From Fodinibacter luteus (GTDB taxonomy: Bacteria > Actinomycetota > Actinomycetes > Actinomycetales > Dermatophilaceae): a stretch of 64,000 nt of DNA. The notes below the pieces were generated by a model. The model saw only the letters and a list, made by a program, of their open reading frames with translations. It was not told the DNA's origin and ran no database searches. Of the stretch, positions 25,534 to 35,100 are shown one piece after another. Location: contig NZ_BAABGM010000001.1 of the NCBI RefSeq assembly GCF_039541575.1, positions 186,001 to 250,000 of the forward strand, in the 5' to 3' direction. Position 1 is the stretch's first letter, and each line of letters opens with the position of its first letter. The translations under genes were made by a program, and so were the position numbers.

Positions 25534-28086
25534 TCAGCCCGGCGCCTTCACCCGCTCGGCAGTCCCGGCGTCGGCCGGCAGGTCGGTGCGGTGGCCCAGG
25601 CGCTCGAGCCACCGCACGAGCTGCCGGTGCACCGTGTCGGCCCCCCGCAGCCGGCCGCGCTCGTCGAGCAGGTCGGCGTCCACGGGCCACTCCGCCGGGT
25701 GGACGAGCAGGGGGCGGGTCTGCCAGCCCCCGAGCCCACCGTGGCACCCGACGAGCTCCTCGAAGGCCGCGACCTCGTCGAGCACGGGGTCGTAGAGGGA
25801 GTTGACGTAGATGTCGGGGGCGTTCGGGAAGGCCGACACGTGGAGGAAGTCGCCGACGGCATCGGGCCCGAAGGGAGCGAGCGGGTCGTCGCCGACGACC
25901 TCGCCGGTCGCGAGGTCGTGGGTGCCCGCCGCGCCGAGCGCCACCGGGCCCGCGTCGCCCAGCACGACGACGAAGCCGATGCCCGGGTGCGCCGAGAGCG
26001 CAGCGAGCAGCCCGGGGTGGAGTCGCTCGATGTCGGTCGCGGTGAGGCGCTCCGGGTGCCGGCTGAACCACACCCCGCCGAGGTTGCCCGAGCCGACGAC
26101 GGTGAGCTCGGCCGGTGCGTCACCCGGGCCCGAGGTGTCCTCGACGACGCCCGACGGTCCGACCGGGGCCTGCGGGTCGCGGTCCGCGATGGCGCGCTTC
26201 GTCAACCGCCCGGAGACCGAGTCCTGCCCGGAGAGCTGGCCGAGGAGCAGGTTGACCGGCCCCCACGCCTCGATCTCCCCGGTCGCGGCGGTCACCGTGG
26301 CGTCGCCGTGCAGGTGCTGCAGCACGAGGTCCTCGAGCGAGGTGCCGTACCGCTGGAGGAAGGTCGCCCCTTGGCTCTGCCCGTGGTCCGAGACGAGCAC
26401 GACGTGGTACGGACGCGGCGTGATGCCCGAGTCGATGACCTGCTCGATGCTGCGCAGGGCCTCGTCGAGGCCGTAGAGCGCGGCGAGCGACTCGGCCCGG
26501 GTGACCCCCGCGTGGTGGGCGACCTCGTCGTAGTCGACGAAGTCGACGTACACCGACTTCGAGCCGCGCATCATCGCCTCGACGACGAGCGCGACGTTGA
26601 GGTCCCGGAGGAAGACGTTCGTCGCAGCCCGCAGGGCGACGTACGCCCCACCGCGGTGGATGCGTGGCTCGACACCCCGGCGCACCTGGCGCCGGGCCTG
26701 GAAGACCTCCTTGACCATCTCGCCGACCGTGAGGATCACGGCGCGCAGGATGCCGGCCGGGTGGGTGAAGAACGCGGCGTACGACGACGACGGGCCGAGC
26801 CCGCGCCGCCCCTCCTTGAGGCCGCTCATCGTGAGCAGCGACGTCGGCGCGTCCCCGGAGAAGAGGTTGGAGATGCTCACCCCCCCGTCGGCGAGGAGGC
26901 CGTGACCGGTGGAGACCCGGCTCTCGATGAGCGCGGCATCCGCCGGCTTGTTCGCGACGACGAGGCGGCCGAGCTCGCGGTCGAACCAGCGGAAGGCCGG
27001 GATGCCGTCGTTCACCCCGTGGAGCAGGCCGGCCTGGCTCACCGGGGTCGTCGAGGGGACCCGCGCAGTCCACTCGGTCCACGTGTGGCTGCCGCTGCGG
27101 ATCCACCGGCTGATGGTGGGGATGTTCCCTGCGCGGATCTCGTTCTGCAGCAGGGGCGCCGGCACTCCGTCCAGCTGGACGAAGACGACCCCGGGGACGT
27201 CCGAGTGAGGAACCTCACCTTCCTTGGCGCCCATCCGCATCGCGTGCACCGTGAGGTAGTCCCGACCGTTGATGCTGAACGCCCAGGTGAGCAGGGTCAT
27301 GACGAAGGCGTAGATCCACGAGGCGGCCACCGCGCTGAGGACGCTCGACACCGTGACGCCCGGGGTGACGTAGAGCCCGATGCCGATGACGGCCGCGTTG
27401 GCGAAGAGGGCGAGCAGCACCGCCCCGAACCAGCCGAAGACGAGCGCGACCCGCAGGAAGAAGGGCTGGAGCAGCCACCCGGCGAACGAGATCATGACGA
27501 CGGCGAGCAGCAGCGACGCCGTGGACTCGACCTCGATGCCCGGCGCGAGCGCGATGGTGGCGCCGAGCACGGTGAGGCGCAGGAGGAAGTCGAGCACCCG
27601 CGCCCCCGACCGGCGGTCCGGGTCCTGGTGCCCGGGCTCGTTCAGCGTCTCGGCGAGCGCCTCCTCGCGGTGCCGGTCGAACCACGTCGAGGTCGAGGGG
27701 TTCCACAGGAGGAAGACGATGACGACGGCCAGCGCCAGCCCGGAGAACCCCTCGACCCGACGCGCGGGGAGCCCGTCGAGCACCGTCCACGAGTGGGCCT
27801 GCTGGGCCAGGAGCACGAGGGTCGTCGCGAGGCGCGCCCCGTTGACCCCGCGTGCGAGGAGCACCGCGATGCCGAGCTGCAGCAGGCCCAGGACGACGAG
27901 CACCACCCCGACGATGCGCAGCGCGGTCACGGTCTGGGCCGGGTCGAGCCCCGCCATCGGTGTGGCCTCGGGGGCCGCCGCCACGACGAGGACCCCGAGG
28001 ACGAGGTTCCCGACCGCCTGGAGCACGGTCAGGACGACGACGATCGTCACCGCGAGCGGGCGACGGCCGGTGGGGCGGGCAGACAT
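25534..28086 (-). CDS. Membrane-anchored alkaline-phosphatase-superfamily protein
   Basis: An 850-residue protein. The first ~285 residues form a membrane region with several hydrophobic segments (VTIVVVLTVLQAVGNLVLGV and others), part of which resembles phage-holin-like domains seen in related actinobacterial proteins. From about residue 290 comes a type I phosphodiesterase/sulfatase-like catalytic domain. Metal residues are seen in VVFVQLDGVP, the nucleophile Thr in VPSTTPVSQAG, Asp/His in YVDFVDYDEVAHHAG and VLVSDHGQSQG, and a late His in VWFSRHPERL. The substrate is unknown; a phosphate or phosphonate ester at the cell surface is likely. It starts four bases after the P-type ATPase stop, so the two are co-transcribed. 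Confidence 0.8.
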   Translation of the reverse strand: MSARPTGRRPLAVTIVVVLTVLQAVGNLVLGVLVVAAAPEATPMAGLDPAQTVTALRIVGVVLVVLGLLQLGIAVLLARGVNGARLATTLVLLAQQAHSWTVLDGLPARRVEGFSGLALAVVIVFLLWNPSTSTWFDRHREEALAETLNEPGHQDPDRRSGARVLDFLLRLTVLGATIALAPGIEVESTASLLLAVVMISFAGWLLQPFFLRVALVFGWFGAVLLALFANAAVIGIGLYVTPGVTVSSVLSAVAASWIYAFVMTLLTWAFSINGRDYLTVHAMRMGAKEGEVPHSDVPGVVFVQLDGVPAPLLQNEIRAGNIPTISRWIRSGSHTWTEWTARVPSTTPVSQAGLLHGVNDGIPAFRWFDRELGRLVVANKPADAALIESRVSTGHGLLADGGVSISNLFSGDAPTSLLTMSGLKEGRRGLGPSSSYAAFFTHPAGILRAVILTVGEMVKEVFQARRQVRRGVEPRIHRGGAYVALRAATNVFLRDLNVALVVEAMMRGSKSVYVDFVDYDEVAHHAGVTRAESLAALYGLDEALRSIEQVIDSGITPRPYHVVLVSDHGQSQGATFLQRYGTSLEDLVLQHLHGDATVTAATGEIEAWGPVNLLLGQLSGQDSVSGRLTKRAIADRDPQAPVGPSGVVEDTSGPGDAPAELTVVGSGNLGGVWFSRHPERLTATDIERLHPGLLAALSAHPGIGFVVVLGDAGPVALGAAGTHDLATGEVVGDDPLAPFGPDAVGDFLHVSAFPNAPDIYVNSLYDPVLDEVAAFEELVGCHGGLGGWQTRPLLVHPAEWPVDADLLDERGRLRGADTVHRQLVRWLERLGHRTDLPADAGTAERVKAPG

Positions 28087-28090
28087 GGCG

Positions 28091-30901
28091 TCAGGATCCC
28101 AGGGGTCGTGACGTGCGGGCCCGCGCGGGGGCGACGACGACCTCCGCGGCCGGTGCGGACGGCATCCGGGCGCGGCGGCGACGCAGCACCTTGCCCACCT
28201 CGACGGTGATCGGCAGCAGGGCGGCGAGGCCTGCGCACGCGAGCCACTGGCCGGGGGTGAGCTCGACGGTCTGCAGGGAGGCGCGCAGGGTCGGCAGCTG
28301 GGTGGCGAGGAAGACCATCCCGACCGGGAACATGCCGATGGCCAGGGCCTTGACGACGGGTGCGGTCAGGCCGCTCGTCGGGTCACGCCGGTTGACGATC
28401 GCGTTGAACACCGTGCCGAGCCCCATGACGGCGAAGGTCATCGTCATCGACGTGCTCGCGGCGGTCGGGCTCGGCTCGTCCGGGCCGGCGACGAGCGGCA
28501 CGAGCGCCCCGACGAACAGGGCCACCGCGTAGACGACCCAGCCGGTCACGGCCGACCGGTTCGTGATGGTGACGGCGGGGTCGCGCGGCGGACGCGACAT
28601 GACGTCCGGGTCGCCCGGGTCGACGGCGATGATGACGACGCCACTGGCCGTGGCGAAGAAGAGGAGGTAGAGCACCATCGAGGGGGTCATCGCGACGCCG
28701 TCGTTGATGCCGAACACGCTCGCTGCGATGAAGAGGAGCACGAGCGAGAGCAGCTGGGTCATCTGGTAGCGCACGTACGAGACGACCTTGTCGTAGACGC
28801 GGCGACCGATCTCGACCGCGTGGACGAGGGTGCCGAAGTTGTCGTCGGTGAGCACCATCCGCGCGGCCTGCTTGGTCACCTCGCTGCCGCTGCCCATCGC
28901 GACCCCGATGTCGGCCTGCTTGAGCGCGGCGGCGTCGTTGACGGCGTCACCGGTCATCGCGACGATCTCGCCCTGCTCCTGCATCGCCCGCGCCAGCCGG
29001 AGCTTGTCCTCGGGGGTGACCCGGCCGAAGACGTGCAGCTGCGGCAGGCTCTCCTTGAGCTCGGCGTCGGTCAGGGCCTGCAGCTCGCTGCCGCTGATCG
29101 CGCCCGGGCCGAGCCCGAGGTCCTCGCCGATGGCCTGGGCCGTCACGGCGTGGTCGCCGGTGATCATCCGCACGTCGATGCCGGCCGCGAGCGCGGTGGC
29201 GACCGCGACCTTCGCCTCGGCGCGCAGCGGGTCGATGATGCCGGTGAGGCCGACGAAGGACAGCTCGGTCGTCAGCGCCATCGGGTCGCTCTGCATCGTC
29301 GAGAGCTCGTCGTCGGCGACGAGGCGGGCCGCGAAGGCGAGCACCCGCAGCCCCTTGCCGCCCATCCGGGCGTTCGCCTCGTTGATGCCGTCGCGGGCCT
29401 GCTCGATCGGCACCTGGGAGCCGCTGAGCGGGCCGCCGGCTCGGCTGCAGCGCGCCAGGACGACGTCGGGAGCGCCCTTGACGAGCTCGATGACGTGCTC
29501 GGCCCCGTCGAGCGTGGCCCGGTGGAAGGTCGCCATGAACTTGTAGTCGGAGTCGAAGGGGACCTCGGCCAGCCGGGGGTAGGCCCGGCGGGTCTCCTCG
29601 GCGTCGACGCCGAGCTTCGCCGCGAGCACGACGAGGGCCGCCTCGGTCGGGTCGCCGATGACCGCCCCGTCGTCGCTGACGACCGCGTCGCTGTCGAGCA
29701 CGAGCCCCATGGCGAGGCGGGTGAAGTCGGGCACCGGGGCGCCGGCGACCGACCGGACGGCGCCGGTCTTGCGGTAGCCCTCGCCGTCGACGGTGAACCA
29801 CGACCCCGCCGAGTAGACGGTCGAGACCATCATCTCGTTGAGCGTCAGCGTGCCCGTCTTGTCGGTGTTGATGGCGCTCGTCGCGCCGAGGGTCTCGACG
29901 TCGGTGAGGTTCTTCACGACGGCCTTGGCGTCGGCGAGCTGTCGGGCCCCCATCGACAGCAGCCCCGAGACGAACGCCGGCATCCCGGTGGGGATGGCGG
30001 AGATCGCCATGGCGATCCCGAGCAGGAGCAGCTGGTCGACCGGCATCCCCCGGACGAGGCCCGCGACGATGATGATCGCCACGGCGCCCCACGCGATGAT
30101 GCCGAGCACCTTGGTCAGGGAGTCGAGCTCACGCTGCAGCGGTGAGCGGCTCCGGGTCACCGAGGTGAGCATCGTCGCGATCCGGCCCATCTCGGTGTCC
30201 ATGCCGGTGGCGGTGACGACGAGGGTCGCGGTCCCCCGGGTGACCGAGGTGTTCTGGAAGAGCATGTTCGTGCGGTCGCCGAGGGCGACGTCGGCCGCGC
30301 CGAGCACCCCGGCATCCTTGGCGATCGGGGCGCTCTCCCCCGTCAGGGCCGCCTCCTGGGCCTCGAGGGTCGCGGACCGCACGATGCGCCCGTCGGCGGG
30401 GACGACGTCACCGGCCTCGACGAGGACGACGTCGCCGGGGACGATGCCGGTCGCATCGGTGAGACTGACGGCACCGTCGCGCACGACGCGGGCCCGGGGC
30501 ACCTGCATCTTCGCCAGGGCGTCGACGCTGGCGCGGGCCGTGAGCTCCTGACGGGTGCCGAGGCCGATGTTGAGGAGGATGAGGAGGCCGACGATGATGC
30601 CCGTCGAACGCTCGCCGATGAGCAGGCTGACGACGACGACCCCGACGAGCATGATGTTCATCGGGTCGCGGAACTGCTGGGCCGCGATCGCCCAGGCCGA
30701 CGGCGGTGGTTCGGCCGCCACCTCGTTGGGGCCGTGCGTCGCGAGGCGGTTCGCGGCCTCGGCGGCGCTCAGCCCGGCACCCTGGTCCGTGCCGGCGGCG
30801 GCGAGGACCTCGTCGGCGGTCATCGCGTACGGCGGTGTCGGCGCACCGGCGGGCACGGTCGACGCGCCTCCCGTCGTGCCTGTCGCGTCGGTCTCGCTCA
30901 C
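28091..30901 (-). CDS. P-type cation-transporting ATPase with atypical ion-site motifs
   Basis: A 936-residue P2-like ATPase with an N-terminal cation-ATPase domain, an actuator domain (LTGESAPIAKDAG), the phosphorylated Asp347 in NTDKTGTLT, and the hinge MVTGDH/VAMTGDAVNDAAALKQADIGVAMG-type region. About ten membrane helices are visible. In helix M4 the usual PEGLP is IPTGMP. In M6 the usual N-x-x-T-D block is replaced by LFFATASGVV. The canonical calcium ligands are therefore absent, and the transported ion cannot be inferred. GTG at 30901 follows GGGAG; an upstream ATG-like reading from 30949 lacks a ribosome-binding site. It is the first gene of an operon with the phosphatase-like gene. 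Confidence 0.87.
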   Translation of the reverse strand: MSETDATGTTGGASTVPAGAPTPPYAMTADEVLAAAGTDQGAGLSAAEAANRLATHGPNEVAAEPPPSAWAIAAQQFRDPMNIMLVGVVVVSLLIGERSTGIIVGLLILLNIGLGTRQELTARASVDALAKMQVPRARVVRDGAVSLTDATGIVPGDVVLVEAGDVVPADGRIVRSATLEAQEAALTGESAPIAKDAGVLGAADVALGDRTNMLFQNTSVTRGTATLVVTATGMDTEMGRIATMLTSVTRSRSPLQRELDSLTKVLGIIAWGAVAIIIVAGLVRGMPVDQLLLLGIAMAISAIPTGMPAFVSGLLSMGARQLADAKAVVKNLTDVETLGATSAINTDKTGTLTLNEMMVSTVYSAGSWFTVDGEGYRKTGAVRSVAGAPVPDFTRLAMGLVLDSDAVVSDDGAVIGDPTEAALVVLAAKLGVDAEETRRAYPRLAEVPFDSDYKFMATFHRATLDGAEHVIELVKGAPDVVLARCSRAGGPLSGSQVPIEQARDGINEANARMGGKGLRVLAFAARLVADDELSTMQSDPMALTTELSFVGLTGIIDPLRAEAKVAVATALAAGIDVRMITGDHAVTAQAIGEDLGLGPGAISGSELQALTDAELKESLPQLHVFGRVTPEDKLRLARAMQEQGEIVAMTGDAVNDAAALKQADIGVAMGSGSEVTKQAARMVLTDDNFGTLVHAVEIGRRVYDKVVSYVRYQMTQLLSLVLLFIAASVFGINDGVAMTPSMVLYLLFFATASGVVIIAVDPGDPDVMSRPPRDPAVTITNRSAVTGWVVYAVALFVGALVPLVAGPDEPSPTAASTSMTMTFAVMGLGTVFNAIVNRRDPTSGLTAPVVKALAIGMFPVGMVFLATQLPTLRASLQTVELTPGQWLACAGLAALLPITVEVGKVLRRRRARMPSAPAAEVVVAPARARTSRPLGS

Positions 30902-31049
30902 GGCCCGTCTCCCTATCACCCGGTGGTCCCGGCGGCCGGGCCGGGTCACCCCACGCTAGGGACGGGTCGGCGGGGTCCGGACCACCCTCGCGGGGTGGTT
31001 CCCCTGCCCCGGCCGCCGCGGCCCGGTGATGGGCTCCACCGTGATCGGG

Positions 31050-32062
31050 CTACGTGGCCAGGATCCGCTCGAAGAGGTCGAGGTGCTCGCGCACCATGCG
31101 GTCGGCGGAGAAGTGGCCCTCGATCGCCCGCCGGCACGCCGCGCGGTCGAGCTCGTCGATCCGGTCGAGGGACGCGGCCAGCTCCTCGACCCTGTCGAAG
31201 ACGAACCCGTGACACCGTGCTCGACGATCTCCGGAGCGGCACCCGAGCGGAGCGTGAGCACGGGCGTCCCGCAGGCCAGGGCCTCGGTCATGACCAGGCC
31301 GAAGGGCTCGGGCCACAGGATGGGGTTGAGCAGCGCGCGTGCGGACCCGAGCAGCTTCTGCTTCTCGACCATGCCGACCTCGCCGACGTACTGCACGTGG
31401 GAGTCGAGCAGCGGCTCGACCTGGTCCTTGAAGTACTCGATCTCCTCACGCTCGCGCATCTTGGCGGCCATGATGAGCGGCACCCCGGACAGGTGGGCGA
31501 CGAGCGCCGCCTCACGGGCTCCCTTGTCGGGCGAGAACCGGCCGAGGAAGAGCAGGTAGTCGCCCTCCCCCTGCCCGACGGTCCACTCCTCCGGGCGCAG
31601 GCCGTGGTGGATCACCGCCGACACCGGCTCGCTCGCGCGGGATGCCTGGTCGTGGGAGATCGCGACGACCTCCGCGTGCCGCCCTGCGCGGGCGTAGATC
31701 TCGTTGAGCTCGTTGGTGAAGGGCCCGTGGTTCGTCGTGACGACCCGGCCCTTGGCCCTGCTCTCGGCGATCACCGGTCCGACGATGGTGTGGTCGTGGA
31801 TGATGTCGTAGTCCGCCACCTCGTCGTAGGCGTGCAGGAGGTGGTGGACCTCCACGTAGGACTGTCCGATGTACTCCGGGACCGCACGCTCGCGGACCCA
31901 CGCCTTGGGCACCGAGCAGGTGCTGTCGCCGGTGGTGTACAGGAGCACCTCGTGCCCGGCGTCCCGGAAGCCGGTGGCGAGCCGGTCGATCACCCCTTCG
32001 GTCCCGCCGTACGCCGGTGGCGGCACCGGCAGCCACGGCCCAGCGACCAGGGCGATCCGCAT
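31050..32062 (-). pseudogene. Glycosyltransferase family 4, single-base frameshift near the C-terminus
   Basis: The protein starts at ATG 32062 behind AGGAGAGGA and runs as a clear GT4 retaining transferase. It has the N-terminal glycine loop (PPPAYGGTEGVIDRLATG), VVTTNHGPFTNE, LLFLGRFSPDKGA and the E-x7-E signature in PEPFGLVMTEALACGTPVL. After PEIVEHGVTG the frame breaks at about 31207-31212. One missing base would restore GFVFDRVEEL and carry the protein to the TAG at 31050, giving ~337 residues, the family norm. As sequenced, translation instead continues in a Ser/Arg-rich junk frame to 30956. The change is either a real inactivating deletion or an error in a G/T run. It diverges from the GH65 gene, suggesting a shared role in glucoside metabolism. 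Confidence 0.8.
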
Positions 32063-32146
32063 CAGGATTTCCTCTCCTCATCCCCGGACGTGGAGACGGC
32101 CCGGGGCAGACTTGTCTTCGTTCTACCCCTTCCCGGCCACCTGCAA

Positions 32147-32162
32147 CCCGGCAGCTGCCGGG
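32147..32162. promoter_or_regulatory. Perfect 16-bp palindrome, possible operator
   Basis: CCCGGCAGCTGCCGGG is self-complementary and lies 35 bp before the GH65 start, in the 135-bp divergent spacer with the glycosyltransferase gene. A dimeric repressor site is one reading; a hairpin in the leader is another. Confidence 0.4.
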
Positions 32163-32197
32163 ACGTGCTGAGAACCACATCGACGAACGGGTGCGAC

Positions 32198-35100
32198 ATG
32201 ACCGCCGACACGACCCCACCTGCACTGGGTCTGCAGCGCCCGTGGAGCGACTACCAGGCCCTGCTCTTCGACCTCGGCGGCGTCGTCACCCGCACGTCCT
32301 CACTCCAGGCGGCGGCGTGGAAGCGGCTGTTCGACGACTTCCTCGCGGCCCGGGCCGCCGCCGACGGCACCGGGCCCTTCGTCCCGTTCGACATCGAGTC
32401 GGACTACCTGGCCTACGTCGACGGACGCCCCAGGGAGGAGGGCGTGGCCACCTTCCTCGCCTCGCGCGGCATCCCGGTGGACCTGGGTGACCCGGACGAC
32501 CCGCCGGAGGCGGCGACCGCCCACGGACTGGGCAACCGGAAGAACACCTTCGTCGCCGACGCGCTCGAGCGGGACGGCCTCGAGGTGTTCGCCGACGCGG
32601 TCGCCCTCGTCGACGCGGCGCAGGCGGCGGGTGTGCGGACCGCGGTCGTCTCCGCGAGCCGGAACTGCGTTCCGATCCTCCGGCGGGCGGGGCTCCTCGA
32701 CCGCTTCGAGGTGCGGGTGGGCGGGGAGGAGGCCGCGGCCTGGGGGTTGCGTGGGAAACCCGCACCGGACACGTTCGTTCGTGCGGCCGACCTGCTCGGG
32801 GTGGCGCCCGCCGACGCGGTGGTGCTCGACGCCGCCATCGCCGGCGTCCGCGCGGGCCGCGAAGGGAACTTCGGCCTCGTGGTCGGCGTGGACCGGCTGG
32901 GCCGTCCGGAGGTGCTCGCCGAGAACGGCGCCGACATCGTGCTCAGCGACGTGCGCGACCTCCTGCGAGCGGCGCCGCTGGCATTCCCGGCCGTCGCGGC
33001 ACCCGCCCACGACACGCGAGCGGAGGGAGTCGTCGTCTGCCTGCCCCCGGGCGTCACCCCCGACGCCGCGCCCGACCTCAGCGCGCTCGCGGATGCCCTG
33101 CGCCACGAGGGCGTCGACGTCGTGGTGACGACCAAGGACCCGTCGGCCCAGCTCGCCGCGATGGCGTCCCGGCTGGACGGACGTGGCATCGGCTCGGGCC
33201 TCATCCTCGTCATCGGCTGGCTCGACGACCTGCCCCTGCCGGCCGAGGCCACCCGCGCGCGCGTGGTGTCGGTCGCCTCCCAGCCGCCCGCCGCCACGAC
33301 GGTCGAGTGGGTCGGCGGCGAGGGCAGCGCGTGCGCCGCGATCCTGCAGGAGCAGCTCGACCGCCGTCGGGAAGGTCGGATCCCCAGCATCGACCTCGAC
33401 CCGACCTGGACGGTCACGGTGACCGGCGACTCCCTGGCGTCACGCCGTCCGCTGCAGGCCGTTCTCACCGTCTCGGACAGCCGGTTCGGCACTCGCGGGG
33501 TGCGGGAGGAGGACAGCCACGGCGCCCTGCCGCGCGTGTTGGCCGCCGGTGTCTTCGACGACAGCCAGGACCCGCCCGCCCTGCTCGAGGGTCCCGGGTG
33601 GACCGGTCTGCACCTGCTCCGGCACCTCGACCACTCCCGGGACCGCCGCACGCTCGACCTGCGCACCGGCATCCTCGTCCGGGAGCAGCCGGCCGAGCCG
33701 CATGCCCTGCGTACGGTCCGCTTCGCCACCCTGGCGCGGCCCGGCGGCGCCGTCCTGCGGGCCGAGGGCCCGGTCGACTGGCTGCATGCCGGCGCCCCGC
33801 TGCTTCCCCCCGCCACCGACGGCACCTTCGAGCGCTTCCAGCGGGACGGCCGGTCCACCGCCCGCACCCGCGCGGAGGTCGGTGGCAGCATCGCGGCGGC
33901 CGCCGCGCAGCGGGAGCTGGCCTCCGACGGATGCCGGGTCGTCGAGCGGCTCGCGTTCCTGCGCGCCGACCCCGACGGCGCGCTCACCCTGGACGCCGCA
34001 TCCGAGGGGCTGGGTGAGCTGCAGGAGGTGGGCTTCGAGGGGCTCCTCGCCGAACAGCGAAGCGCGTGGGCCCGCCGCTGGGACGACGCGTTCGTCGCGA
34101 TCGACGGCGACCCCGACCTCACCCTGGCCGTCCGCTTCTGCCTGTTCCACCTCATGGGGTCGGTCCCGACGCAGGACGAGGCGGCCGCGGGGGCGCGCGG
34201 GGTCACCGGTCCCGCCTACCGCGGCCACGTGTTCTGGGACGCCGACGTGTTCATGCTCCCGTTCTTCGCCGCCACCTGCCCCGCAGCGGCCCGTGCGATG
34301 CTCGAGTACCGGGTTCGTCGGCTCGACGCGGCTCGCTCGCGGGCCGCCGAGCACGGTCGGCTCGGCGCTCGCTTCCCGTGGGAGTCGGCCCGAACCGGCG
34401 TCGACGTCACGCCGACCGAGTACCGGCCGCTGGACGGCCCGGTCATCCCCATCCACACCGGTCGTCTCGAGGAGCACATCGTCTCGGACGTGGCCTGGGC
34501 GGCGCTGCACTATGCCGCGTGGACCGGCGACGAGGAGTTCCTGCGCGGCCCGGGGCGGCCACTCGTCCTGGACGGCGCCCGGTACTGGGCGTCCCGGGTC
34601 GAGACCGACGACGACGGGGTGGCGCACATCAGCAACGTCATCGGCCCCGACGAGTACCACGAGCAGGTCGACGACAACGTCTTCACGAACGGCATGGTGC
34701 GCTGGCACCTGCGCACGGCGGCCGACCTCGCGCAGGCCGGCGGTGACGTGGCCGACGACGAGATCGGGCACTGGCGCGCGGTGGCGGACACCCTGGTCGA
34801 CGGCTACCAGCCGGAGACCGGTCTCTACGAGCAGTTCCGGGGGTTCTTCGACCTCGAGGACGTCGACATCACCGACAAGGCCGCGACACCGTACGCGGCT
34901 GACCTGCTCCTCAGCAGCGCGGTCGTCCAGCGCTCTCAGATCATCAAGCAGCCGGACGTGCTCATGCTCCATCACCTCCTGCCCGAGGAGACGCGGCCGG
35001 GGTCACTCGAGAGGAACGTCGAGTACTACGAGCCCCGGACCTCGCACGGCAGCTCGCTGTCCCCGGCCATCCACGCCTCGTTGCTCGCCCGCGTCGGCCG

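Noticed and set aside
30734..32197. Upstream extension of the HAD-GH65 frame
   Set aside because: The frame is open but lies antisense to the ATPase and GT4 genes and encodes no HAD-like sequence before the ATG at 32198.
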